DNA of 64,000 nt from Giardia muris (Eukaryota > Fornicata > Diplomonadida > Hexamitidae). Made by a program: the position numbers and the translations under genes. Shown one piece after another: positions 19,401 through 27,054 of this stretch (positions are counted from its first letter, which is position 1; each line of letters begins with the position of its first letter). The notes beneath the pieces were generated by a model, which was not told the origin of the DNA, did not search any database, and was given only the letters and a program-made list of their open reading frames with translations. The DNA lies in contig CM016926.1 of the NCBI GenBank assembly GCA_006247105.1, forward strand, positions 310,001 to 374,000, in the 5' to 3' direction.

Positions 19401-20165
19401 TCGTCCTTCCAGCCCACCTGGAGGCTCGGAAGGGGGGCCTTCGGGACCGTCTTCTCCGCCTGGTCCGAGGATCACGGGAACTGCGCCCTGAAGGTCGTCG
19501 AGTACGAGGAGATGGAGAGGACGATCGTCGACTCCCTCCGAAGGGAGATGGGGACCATCCCCTCCCTCGAGCACCCCCACGTCCTCCGCTACCACCGGGT
19601 GCACGACGACCCGGACAACGGGACCGCCTACCTCGTGATGGAGTGGTGCTCCGGGACGCTCCTCGACGAGGTCCGGGGGCGCGGGGAGAGGGGAGAGCCC
19701 TTCAGGGACGATGAGGTGTGGAGATGCCTTCGGGAGATGGCGAGCGGTCTTGCCTACCTCCACGAGAAGAGGTATGTTCATAGAGACCTGAAGCCGGGGA
19801 ACGTCCTCCTCTCTTCTGACGGTCGGTGCGTCCTTGGGGACTTCGGACTTGCAAGAGCACTCGGGGACTCGTCTAGGACGAAGACGACTGCTGGGACACT
19901 CTTGTACATGGCCCCCGAGATCCACCGGGAGGAGAGGTATGACAAGTCCGTCGACGTCTGGGCCATGGGAGTGATGGGATATGAGTTGTGCACCCACGCC
20001 CTTCCGTTCAGGAACGTAGTAGCCATTATCGAGGAGACGCCCGCTCCTTCTCTCGAGGGTCGTCCCTCAGAACTTGCTGATCTCATCTCCCGGATGCTCT
20101 CGAAGGACCCCAAAGACCGTCCGACAGCACGGGAGGTCCTCGAGGAGGCGGTGAGGCACCAGTGA
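16452..20165 (+). CDS. Ankyrin / coiled-coil / active NEK-type protein kinase, 1237 aa
   Basis: Begins at an ATG after ATTCTCAAAA. Residues 1-735 are ankyrin repeats of the protein 21.1 type with about 17 T-A-L-M motifs. About 737-857 is a Lys/Glu-rich coiled coil, 860-965 a second short ankyrin block, and about 985-1230 a complete kinase domain. The kinase keeps G-R-G-A-F-G, the VAIK lysine (K1014), H-R-D-L-K-P-G-N (D1112), D-F-G (D1130), A-P-E and the final R-P-T-A arginine motif, so it should be active. Its activation loop has T-K-T-T-A-G-T. NEK kinases of Giardia often localise to flagella, disc or basal bodies through ankyrins. Bases 19118-20144 are repeated in inverted orientation downstream, suggesting recent gene conversion. 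The ankyrin block itself contains a higher-order repeat of about 175 residues. Confidence 0.92.
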   Translation: MSETALMKAAMDGDLEGVKRNLNQVGRKDEDGWTALMFAAWKGHANCISLLEKEIGMWDNWGWTALMLTAFNGKTDCIQLLLSEAGEQATKNSTITLNGNTFTFPSGTTALMMAARGNYPEVIELLLPYEQGLKDSEGHTAQWYANNGDPNRGDFTQVRELLEYEGTERVPPPREECLLVASAVTGDIEGIKKHLDHVGYQDPTGTTALMMAATYGHSDCIPFLEKEIGMQDKGGRTALMWAASECNIDCARLLLSEAGKQTTKNIAINLYGKTVPFPSGTTALMMAAHYNRSEVVKLLLPYEQGLTDSEGHTAKWHANNGDPKRRDFIQVRELLENERSERIPPPPKESVFLRRFATVGDVEGVRKYVSHAGYQDPNGTTALMLAVSYGHSSCISLLEKEIGMQDNDGKTALMKAAMKGHTSCIPLLEKEFAKKDSNGWTALMHAAAKGHSDCIPLLEKEIRMRNKRGWTALMEATFEGHAECIRPLLSEVGKQTTRNCDDFPSGTTALMIAARWGHSDCIPLLKEEIGIQDSDGTTALMKAATKGHANCIPLLKEELGMQNKRGWTALMSAAHNGCTDCIPLLKEEFKVQDNDGKTALMEAAMSGHPNCIPLLEEEIGMQDNDGSTALMWAAFKGHAHCVRLLLSEAGKQTTRNSRFTLYGRTVSFPYKITALMLAAHENRPKIVQLLLSYEQEMEDSEGHTAQWYANNSSKEGDFTQVRQLLENERTERILPPPNPGEMLELRERVNELTTEIESLKKDLSSSKNTLEETKKELSQLNQENSSLKQQLQKANDKAKKYQDMYEDLQKASDQNRALTTEKTTLQEQHSKTTEDLKRALADQKARILALEEENARLRGESLITAVNGEDLKAIRRRLDQAGQKDSSGMTALMHAASRGQTEVVRLLRPLEARLQDGRGWTALMHAVGGGHEECVGLLLLERDLRDGEGRTAEDVANGLPDGKKKITPLLRKKVQLPDLPEELSSFQPTWRLGRGAFGTVFSAWSEDHGNCALKVVEYEEMERTIVDSLRREMGTIPSLEHPHVLRYHRVHDDPDNGTAYLVMEWCSGTLLDEVRGRGERGEPFRDDEVWRCLREMASGLAYLHEKRYVHRDLKPGNVLLSSDGRCVLGDFGLARALGDSSRTKTTAGTLLYMAPEIHREERYDKSVDVWAMGVMGYELCTHALPFRNVVAIIEETPAPSLEGRPSELADLISRMLSKDPKDRPTAREVLEEAVRHQ
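19118..20144 (+). repeat. Inverted repeat, left arm (1,027 bp)
   Basis: Matches 22434-23460 in reverse complement; paired positions sum to 42578. It was identical wherever compared, and the encoded proteins agree in the sense and antisense frames. It covers the second ankyrin block and nearly all of the kinase domain. The left edge lies in the codons for a T-A-L-M ankyrin motif, and the right edge just after V-L-E near the kinase end. Confidence 0.9.
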
Positions 20166-21025
20166 CGAGTCCTGGGGATCGTGCTCCATCAGGACGGACG
20201 AAGGACGTGTGAATAGCTGGGGAGGAGCACCCTCGTCCCATACCTCCACTGGGAGAGGGGAGGGTTGTGGGGGTCCAGTCCTCTGGGGAAGAGTCCTCAG
20301 GGAGCCCGGGAGGCTTCCCCTGGGGGTCGATCACACCTCCCGCTTGACGGCCGGCACTGGGAGGGGGCCAGCAGACAGGATCCCCGCTCCTTGGCTCGGT
20401 GGGGGGTGTCCCAGCCAGAGAGGTGGCGGGAGATGCCTCCAGTCGACCGGGGGCTGGAGGCTCTCTCAACAGGGGGCCGATGTGCTTGGAGCCCTTCGGT
20501 CCTCCTCCTCAGAGAAGGGAGAGGGGAAGACTCGCTCCGGGCTGTCCGAGGGAGGGGATGGTGGGGGCTCGTCCACGTTGGTGATAGCAGTCCGTCCGAT
20601 CGGCCCCTCCCCGAGCAGCTGGTGGGCTCAGGCCGGGGAGCTGCGTGATTATCCCGCTCTCCTGAGGTGTCCAGGAACAACCAGAACAGACCGGGACGTC
20701 CTGGAGAGCAGGCCCGAACCACGAGCATCGATCTGCCTCTCAACCTGTCAAGGAACGACGCACCATCCTTTCGGAGAGCCCCGGTGGGACGCACGTCTGA
20801 CGCCGTTCCTCATCGGCTGGAAGCCGGGGGAGCCATGACCACTCGGAAGGACTACCTCTGTCTGCCATGCGTGATGTGGATATTCCTCAGCTCTCACCAC
20901 GGACTGGTGATCGTATAGCCCGGAGATACAGTCCCTCGTGAGGGTACGGGGGTGGTCGCTGTAACACTAACGTGGCTAGTCACTAGTAGTCACCGCTCAC
21001 GTCCCCACGATAGACTGGCGAGGTC
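20166..21025. other. GC-rich gene-poor spacer, 860 bp
   Basis: Lies between the convergent ends of the active kinase gene and the broken pseudokinase gene. A 209-codon frame at 20209-20838 has no ATG before its last residues worth using and is low-complexity (Gly/Ser/Arg/Pro), as expected of chance frames in GC-rich DNA. I see no known domain, RNA gene or tandem repeat. It could be decayed coding sequence. Confidence 0.4.
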
Positions 21026-22433
21026 CTATTCCTTTCGACCTAGGATGTCTTCAATTGCTGGTATATTCTCACGACGTCGAACCTTCCCTTGGCCCTCGAG
21101 GTCGAGGATTTCGCGGATCCGTTCCCCGTTCTTCGCTGCTTTCTGAGCATACCAATAGGCGTTGTGGTCATTCGCGTCCTTCCCACAGCACTCATACGGC
21201 CAGAGAAGTTCGACGATGTCTGCGTGTCCAGCCTGCGCTGCGAGCATCATGGCCGTCCCTTTCTCAGCGAGATCCGAAGCGGGTCGTGTTGTCCGTATCC
21301 ACGCCTCGGGGAGGAGAATCCGGGCACATTCGAGATGGCCCGCTTGAGCCGCTAACATCAGGGCCGTCCAGCCGTTCTCGTCCTGCCTTCTGCGTTCGTG
21401 GACATACCTTCTGAGTAGGTCGAGGTTCCGGTCCATCGCCGCACACATGAGCATCGTCGTTCTCCCTTCTTCGGGACGGTATGCTTCCTTGAACTGCTCC
21501 GCCATCCTCGACCATCCATTCGCAATGGCGAGTCTGCAGGCCTCGGCCTCCTGTCCGGGAGACAGTTCGAGACCGTCCTCGAAGAGTGACATGGCCTCCT
21601 CGTAAGCCTCACGGCCCCGAGAGCGGAGAGCCTCCATAAAGCGGTCCTCACTCCTCCCTTGGGGAGGATGGGGATCGGATCCCCGTGGCACCGACCTCAG
21701 GCACTCCTGAATCGAAGGACGGCTCTCGGGAGACAACGAGAGCATCCTGGCAACGAGGTCGGTGAGACTTCCAGGCCTCCCTCTGATGCGGGGGACGGCT
21801 CCGGATGAGATCTCATCAACGCTCTTGAATGGAGGCACTCCAGCACACATCTCGTAGACGATGGCTCCGAGCGTCCAGACGTCAGCGGCAGGATCGTGCG
21901 GAGAGCCCCTTTGGATCTCGGGGGCCAGGTAGAGAGGAGCGTCCAGTGGCTGGGCGAGCTCGAAGGGTGCGAGGACACACTTCCCGTCCTTTGAGAGGTA
22001 GATACTTGCGGGTGAGAGACCCCTGCAGAACCAGTCGTGCTCGTGGAGGTGCCGCATCCCGTTCGCGATCTGACGGATGCACTTCCAGAGCTCGTCAGTC
22101 CCAAAGGACCTGCCTGCCTCCCTGCGGTCTCGTATCTCCTCTAGGAGTACCTTGGGGTGCCAGGGGAAGACGAAGTACGCCGTCTGCTGAGGGGGGTCGT
22201 CCACCACTCCGAGGCAGGAGAGCACGTTCTCGTGACGAAGACTCGGGAGGATCCTCACCTCTTCTCCGATGGCGCGTCGTGTCTTCTCGGGAAGGCTGGA
22301 GTACCGGACGACCCTCAGGAGGCAGTTCCGATGGCTCCGATTGCACGCCGTGTAGACGATCCCGGTCTTGTCGTTCCCGACGAGTCCCGTGATAGTGAAG
22401 GGCCCCAGTTCGGGAGGAAGGTCAAGAGGCTTT
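21026..22433 (-). pseudogene. 5'-truncated NEK-like pseudokinase with C-terminal ankyrin repeats
   Basis: From the repeat junction the frame reads R-K-P-L-D-L-P-P-E-L-G-P-F, homologous to the linker before the kinase of the 1237-aa protein. It continues through a degenerate kinase: the lysine region is L-L-R-V-V, HRD reads C-R-G and DFG reads P-F-E. An A-P-E and R-P-S motif remain. Ankyrin repeats follow (G-W-T-A-L-M-L-A-A-Q-A-G-H), with an E-A-W-I-R-T-T ... Y-W-Y-A module, and the frame ends I-E-D-I-L-G-R-K-E. No ATG occurs in frame until mid-kinase, and the 5' part is the inverted-repeat copy in another frame. The gene therefore seems to have lost its start through insertion or conversion. 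Kinase-then-ankyrin order is the reverse of the neighbouring gene. Confidence 0.7.
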
Positions 22434-23557
22434 CTCGAGGACCTCCCGTGCTGTCGGACGGTCTTTGGGGTCCTTCGAGAGCATCCGGGAGATGAGATCA
22501 GCAAGTTCTGAGGGACGACCCTCGAGAGAAGGAGCGGGCGTCTCCTCGATAATGGCTACTACGTTCCTGAACGGAAGGGCGTGGGTGCACAACTCATATC
22601 CCATCACTCCCATGGCCCAGACGTCGACGGACTTGTCATACCTCTCCTCCCGGTGGATCTCGGGGGCCATGTACAAGAGTGTCCCAGCAGTCGTCTTCGT
22701 CCTAGACGAGTCCCCGAGTGCTCTTGCAAGTCCGAAGTCCCCAAGGACGCACCGACCGTCAGAAGAGAGGAGGACGTTCCCCGGCTTCAGGTCTCTATGA
22801 ACATACCTCTTCTCGTGGAGGTAGGCAAGACCGCTCGCCATCTCCCGAAGGCATCTCCACACCTCATCGTCCCTGAAGGGCTCTCCCCTCTCCCCGCGCC
22901 CCCGGACCTCGTCGAGGAGCGTCCCGGAGCACCACTCCATCACGAGGTAGGCGGTCCCGTTGTCCGGGTCGTCGTGCACCCGGTGGTAGCGGAGGACGTG
23001 GGGGTGCTCGAGGGAGGGGATGGTCCCCATCTCCCTTCGGAGGGAGTCGACGATCGTCCTCTCCATCTCCTCGTACTCGACGACCTTCAGGGCGCAGTTC
23101 CCGTGATCCTCGGACCAGGCGGAGAAGACGGTCCCGAAGGCCCCCCTTCCGAGCCTCCAGGTGGGCTGGAAGGACGAGAGCTCCTCGGGAAGGTCGGGGA
23201 GCTGGACCTTCTTTCTGAGGAGAGGCGTGATCTTCTTCTTCCCATCGGGAAGGCCGTTGGCGACGTCCTCTGCCGTCCTGCCCTCCCCGTCCCTCAGGTC
23301 CCTCTCCAGAAGGAGGAGACCGACGCACTCCTCGTGTCCTCCCCCCACTGCATGCATCAGGGCCGTCCACCCCCTCCCGTCCTGGAGGCGGGCCTCGAGG
23401 GGCCGGAGGAGGCGGACGACCTCGGTCTGGCCTCGGGAGGCGGCGTGCATCAGGGCCGTCCAACCATCTTCATCATGTTTCCTAGCATCATGGAGATTCC
23501 TTTTCAGCCCTCTAGGTCTCCCCTCCCGGCTGCCTCCATCAACTCAGTGGGGAACAT
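22422..23557 (-). pseudogene. Frameshifted ankyrin-NEK kinase copy (carries the inverted-repeat arm)
   Basis: An ATG at 23557, after TGATGCTCAAAA, opens an ankyrin start like that of the 1237-aa gene (M-F-P-T-E-L-M-E-A-A-G-R-G-D-L-E-G). It meets TGA at 23505-23507. Compared with the paralogue one G is missing there (GGC-TGA-AAA against GGC-GTG-AAA), and ankyrin reading resumes in the next frame up to the repeat arm. An internal ATG at 23450 would still give a 342-residue product with all catalytic motifs (K, H-R-D, D-F-G). The kinase end differs: V-L-E-K-A-S then stop, instead of V-L-E-E-A-V-R-H-Q. Either a recent pseudogene or a shortened kinase gene using the internal start; I favour the former. 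Confidence 0.7.
22434..23460 (-). repeat. Inverted repeat, right arm (1,027 bp)
   Basis: Reverse complement of 19118-20144. The arms are 2,289 bp apart (20145-22433). Outside the arms the two loci diverge at once (GGC-ATG-ACG against GGT-TGG-ACG at one edge, GAGGAGG against GAGAAAG at the other). Confidence 0.9.
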
Positions 23558-24202
23558 TTTTGAGCATCAAGCATCGACCTCCCCATCTCTCCCAGCCCCG
23601 GACCCCGACTCCAATGGGAGTGCAAAAGGCCTGGCCCAGTCATCACCTCCAGGCCCCCGAGGAGGCCCTCCTCTTGAGCAGCAGCCTCCGGAACGTCTCA
23701 GAGGACAGCCATCTGTCCCCCTTGACCTGTGGGGCAGGATGCCGGAGGGCCGACTGGATGGTCCTCGACCACGAAGGAATGGGATCTGAGGGAGGCCTTC
23801 CGGCTCAGGGAACTGGACTCATCCTCCTTCCCAGTACACTCTCTAGATCTCTGGCTGGAGTCCGGGGTGAGGGGCTGGACGGAACAGTCGGAGTGGTGTT
23901 CCTTCGCCCCCACACAGACTGCAAGGAGCATGCCCTGACGGAAGGTCTGCTCCTCGTTCGAGTGTGCAAGACGCAACGGTCGAGAAGGGGCTGTAGGCGC
24001 GCCCTCTTGTTCTGTGTCGAGTTCTGAGCAGTTAGGAGGGGCGGAGTCATCTCGTTCTTCTTCTTGTCTATTTCTTAGTCTTTCAACCGCTCTGGCCCTT
24101 ATTCTGAAGCAGGTCAATTGATAAGTTTAGCCAAGAGCATAACTATGCTGAAAAACTGGTAGAGTTGTGGTCGGAGCTATGGGTAATTGTAGGCCATGAC
24201 CG
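23558..24202. other. Gene-poor region, 645 bp
   Basis: Upstream of the frameshifted kinase copy and downstream of the ankyrin/coiled-coil gene. Frames on both strands are short, lack A-rich initiators and show only low-complexity Ser/Arg/Pro peptides. GC drops sharply after about 24060. Nothing recognisable was found. Confidence 0.4.
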
Positions 24203-25936
24203 TCAATTAAAAAACATCGTTATTAAAGAAACGAATAGCCGCATAACTTTTTGTAGCCTATCACAAAAGAAGTACTTACTGGCTTGAGAAGCTAGCCTCT
24301 CGATCCCTGGATCAGGTTTTCCCGTGTAGCTCATATATCCACTCGTTGCAGGCGCTTCCGATGCTATTAAGCCCCCCTTGACTTCATTCAGGTCTGCGCA
24401 CTCCTTACTGTTCATCACTTGGGAAATATTGGAGTCTGGAGCGATATTGTTGCTCATTCCTATGTTAAGCCCGCTTTCTTGACTTCTATGCCTCTCGTTC
24501 TCTTTCAGGACCTCTTCCAGCTCTCGAATGCGTTTGCTCTTTTCACCAATTCCAGCCCGCATGCTTGCTATGACTGCGTTCAGTTGCTTGATCTCTTTCC
24601 TCCCCTTGTTCCTACTTGCTTCAGCTTCTCGAACATTCTTCGTTTCCATTCTGTTGTATTCACGACGCAGTTCCTCATTCTCAAGGCGTAGAGCTGCAAT
24701 ATAATCATCTAACTCTCTCTGCTTCTTCTTATTGGTGTTCTGAGACGCTTCCAGTTGCGCCCGAAGGTTCAGAGACTTCTCCAATTGTGCCTGTAGATCC
24801 CTGATTTCTTCCTCTCGATCTTTCACGTCTCCACGAAGTCCAATGATCTCAGCATTCAGTTGGTCGATCTCCTGGTTCTTCTGATTCAAAGTCTCCTGAA
24901 GCATCTTGGTTCGGGAGTCGGGTATAGCCAAACTTACTATTCGTTGAGAAGTGAGAACATCACCATCGATACTGTTTGTGCTTCTTTGCCTATTAACTGC
25001 GCGAAGGCCTTGGATCTCCTTATCGCGGCTGGCAAGCTCCTCCTGCATCCTCTGCAACTCTCTCTGGAGATTAGAAATGGTCTTCTCGAGTCGGCCCTTC
25101 TCAGCTGATGGGATGTTCTGTGTCCCATCAAGCTTCTTTGATGGCGAGGCAGTAGCCAAGTTTGCAGCCACAAGTGGCGCACTAGGGCTCAGAGTTGTTC
25201 TCTGCATACCGTCACTTTCAGTCAATGAGCAGGGAGATCTGTTCCCAGCTCCTATGGAATGTTGGGAGGTAGGTATCGGTTGATGGATGTTTGCCCGGGT
25301 AGAAGTTAGAGAACTACCCTTCTCAGCTCTGCTGATCGCATCCGGTCTCTTGCCTAGGAGCCTCATAACGCGAGGATCTCGATACACCTCCGAGGTCTTC
25401 ACGTTCGGGTTCACGCCCTTATTCTCGGCGTACCAGAGGGCGTCGTGACCTTCCGAGTCCACGACCCCCTTCTCCCTGTCCCTCAGAAGCTCGACACATT
25501 CAGGACGGGAGAAGCGGGCGGCGACCATCAAGGCAGTGGAGCCGGGGGCCATTCCATCCTTCCGTCGTGTTGTTTGCATTCCCGCCTCATCGAGGAGCAG
25601 CTCAGCGCATTCATCGAAGCCGCGATAGGAGGCGTGCATCAGGGCTGTCCAGCCGTCGGAGTTCTGAAGGCGAGACTCCTCTTTAGCCAGAAGACGAACA
25701 ACCTCAGTGTGCCCGTTGTCGGCAGCAATCATAAGGGCCGTTATCTTTTGTGGGTCTGCAAGGCCACGCTCATAGGGAATGAGAGCTTTCACGCATTCAG
25801 CGAAGTTCCTCGCGGATGCATGCATCAGGGCCGTCCAGCCACGGGAGTCACATTGGGTTGCTTCACGAAGGTGGGCCCTGACGGCGTCGGCATCTCCCCT
25901 TCTCGCGGCGTCAATCAGGGAACTGCCAGAACTCAT
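24203..25936 (-). CDS. Ankyrin-repeat coiled-coil protein (21.1 family), 577 aa
   Basis: Residues 1-195 are ankyrin repeats, opening L-I-D-A-A-R-R-G-D-A-D-A-V-R-A-H-L and including the module E-A-G-M-Q-T-T ... G-S-T-A-L-M ... D-S-E-G-H-D-A-L-W-Y-A. A Ser/Thr-rich linker runs to about residue 280. A long coiled coil follows at about 280-490 (heptads of Leu/Ile with Glu/Lys/Arg/Gln). The last about 15 residues are hydrophobic (V-M-R-L-F-V-S-L-I-T-M-F-F-N) and might insert in a membrane or result from readthrough into new sequence. There is no kinase domain. In Giardia such proteins are abundant and several are cytoskeletal. The start ATG follows TAAGAGGAA. Confidence 0.85.
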   Translation of the reverse strand: MSSGSSLIDAARRGDADAVRAHLREATQCDSRGWTALMHASARNFAECVKALIPYERGLADPQKITALMIAADNGHTEVVRLLAKEESRLQNSDGWTALMHASYRGFDECAELLLDEAGMQTTRRKDGMAPGSTALMVAARFSRPECVELLRDREKGVVDSEGHDALWYAENKGVNPNVKTSEVYRDPRVMRLLGKRPDAISRAEKGSSLTSTRANIHQPIPTSQHSIGAGNRSPCSLTESDGMQRTTLSPSAPLVAANLATASPSKKLDGTQNIPSAEKGRLEKTISNLQRELQRMQEELASRDKEIQGLRAVNRQRSTNSIDGDVLTSQRIVSLAIPDSRTKMLQETLNQKNQEIDQLNAEIIGLRGDVKDREEEIRDLQAQLEKSLNLRAQLEASQNTNKKKQRELDDYIAALRLENEELRREYNRMETKNVREAEASRNKGRKEIKQLNAVIASMRAGIGEKSKRIRELEEVLKENERHRSQESGLNIGMSNNIAPDSNISQVMNSKECADLNEVKGGLIASEAPATSGYMSYTGKPDPGIERLASQASKYFFCDRLQKVMRLFVSLITMFFN

Positions 25937-26190
25937 TTCCTCTTATTTCGCCCCGCATGATTCGCGTCAGCTCAGAGGGTAGAGAAAGTTGTAAAGAAGG
26001 GAACGCCTCTCGGCAGTGCCAACCAAGAAAGTGGTATATTGCATTTATCGAGTCAGAGATCAAACCAGGAGATGTGCCGAGATCTGCACATCAGGGAGGA
26101 TAGGTATTCATGTTGTCAGCACACCTTCATTAGATTCTGCCCCAACCGATCGGCAAGGTCTTCTTAGTAGGACGGAAGGGATGGAAAAAT

Positions 26191-27039
26191 ATGAGCCTCA
26201 CTCCACTGATGCTTGCAGCGCGCGACGGAAAGATCATAGACCTCGTCGAGAACCTTCGTTTTGCAGGGCAAAAGACGGCGAAGGGTTGGACCGCGTTAAT
26301 GCTGGCTGCACAACGTTCCCACGCGGATTGCGTCAGGAAGCTTCTGAATCTGGAAGGGCGGCTTCAGGACGAGGCCGGGTGGACTGCCTTAATGCACGCA
26401 ATGGAACATGATAGTCTTGAGTGTGCCGAACTCCTCCTCTTTGAAGCGGGTCTTAGGACGACACGAGACCAAGCGACCCTTCCAGCTGGCTCGACGGCAC
26501 TGATGCTGGCCACCATGCATGGGTACATGTCAATCGTGCAGCTTCTCTTACCCTTCGAGATCGGGATGCAAAACGCGAGTGGCCAAAAGGCTGTCTGGTT
26601 TGCAAGTGAGTATGGGTATTCTGACATTGCCTTAGTTCTTGCAACAGAGCGAGAGAAGAATCAGGTTGCAACGTTGCTCCCACTTACTCGAGATCCTACC
26701 GATCTCATGCGCGCTGCCATTATGGGTGACATGAAAGGAATTAAGAAATATATCCATGAAGCTGGACAACAGGACGAGGACGGGGTGACAGCCTTGATGC
26801 GCGCCTCCGAGCGAGGGTATCTTGAGATAGCAAAACATCTAGTCAATAAGGAAGCGGGGATGCAAGACCGGCATGGGACGACGGCGCGAATGCTTGCGGC
26901 CCGCTCAGGGTATGGAAAGATCGTACATCTTCTGGAAAGTTATGAATCTGGGAAGAAGGATGAGCGAGGAAATACCGCATGCGACTATGCCTTATCGACC
27001 GATCAGCTCAGTATTGCACAGAAGCTTATTGTTGAGTGA
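26191..27039 (+). CDS. Ankyrin-repeat protein (21.1 family), 282 aa
   Basis: Eight or so ankyrin repeats fill the whole protein, with no kinase or coiled coil. Motifs include G-W-T-A-L-M-L-A-A, G-W-T-A-L-M-H-A, G-S-T-A-L-M-L-A and G-V-T-A-L-M-R-A. The family module E-A-G-L-R-T-T ... G-Q-K-A-V-W-F-A is present in the middle. The ATG at 26191 follows GGAAAAAT. A likely protein-interaction adaptor. It is convergent with the CPSF160-like gene, 15 nt between stops. The 254 bp upstream (25937-26190) holds nothing recognisable. Confidence 0.85.
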   Translation: MSLTPLMLAARDGKIIDLVENLRFAGQKTAKGWTALMLAAQRSHADCVRKLLNLEGRLQDEAGWTALMHAMEHDSLECAELLLFEAGLRTTRDQATLPAGSTALMLATMHGYMSIVQLLLPFEIGMQNASGQKAVWFASEYGYSDIALVLATEREKNQVATLLPLTRDPTDLMRAAIMGDMKGIKKYIHEAGQQDEDGVTALMRASERGYLEIAKHLVNKEAGMQDRHGTTARMLAARSGYGKIVHLLESYESGKKDERGNTACDYALSTDQLSIAQKLIVE

Positions 27040-27046
27040 GAATCTT

Positions 27047-27052
27047 TTCACT
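27047..27052 (-). terminator. AGTGAA polyadenylation signal
   Basis: On the minus strand AGTGAA begins 2 nt after the TAA stop of the CPSF160-like gene, in the 15-nt convergent spacer. Confidence 0.55.
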
Positions 27053-27054
27053 TC

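Noticed and set aside
18780..19997. A 405-codon antisense frame over the kinase gene, with a near-copy at 22581-23789
   Set aside because: It is the reverse strand of GC-rich ankyrin/kinase DNA; the two resemble each other only because of the inverted repeat, and it lacks an initiator or domain.
20209..20838. 209-codon plus-strand frame in the GC-rich spacer
   Set aside because: No proper ATG start, low-complexity composition and no recognisable motif.
20960..20985. ACTAAC sequence suggesting a Giardia intron branch/acceptor
   Set aside because: Not followed at once by the expected acceptor AG and not linked to a GTATGT donor or interrupted gene.
23698..24117. 139-codon minus-strand frame upstream of the broken kinase gene
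   Set aside because: Ser/Arg/Glu low complexity, no A-rich initiator, and no family resemblance.
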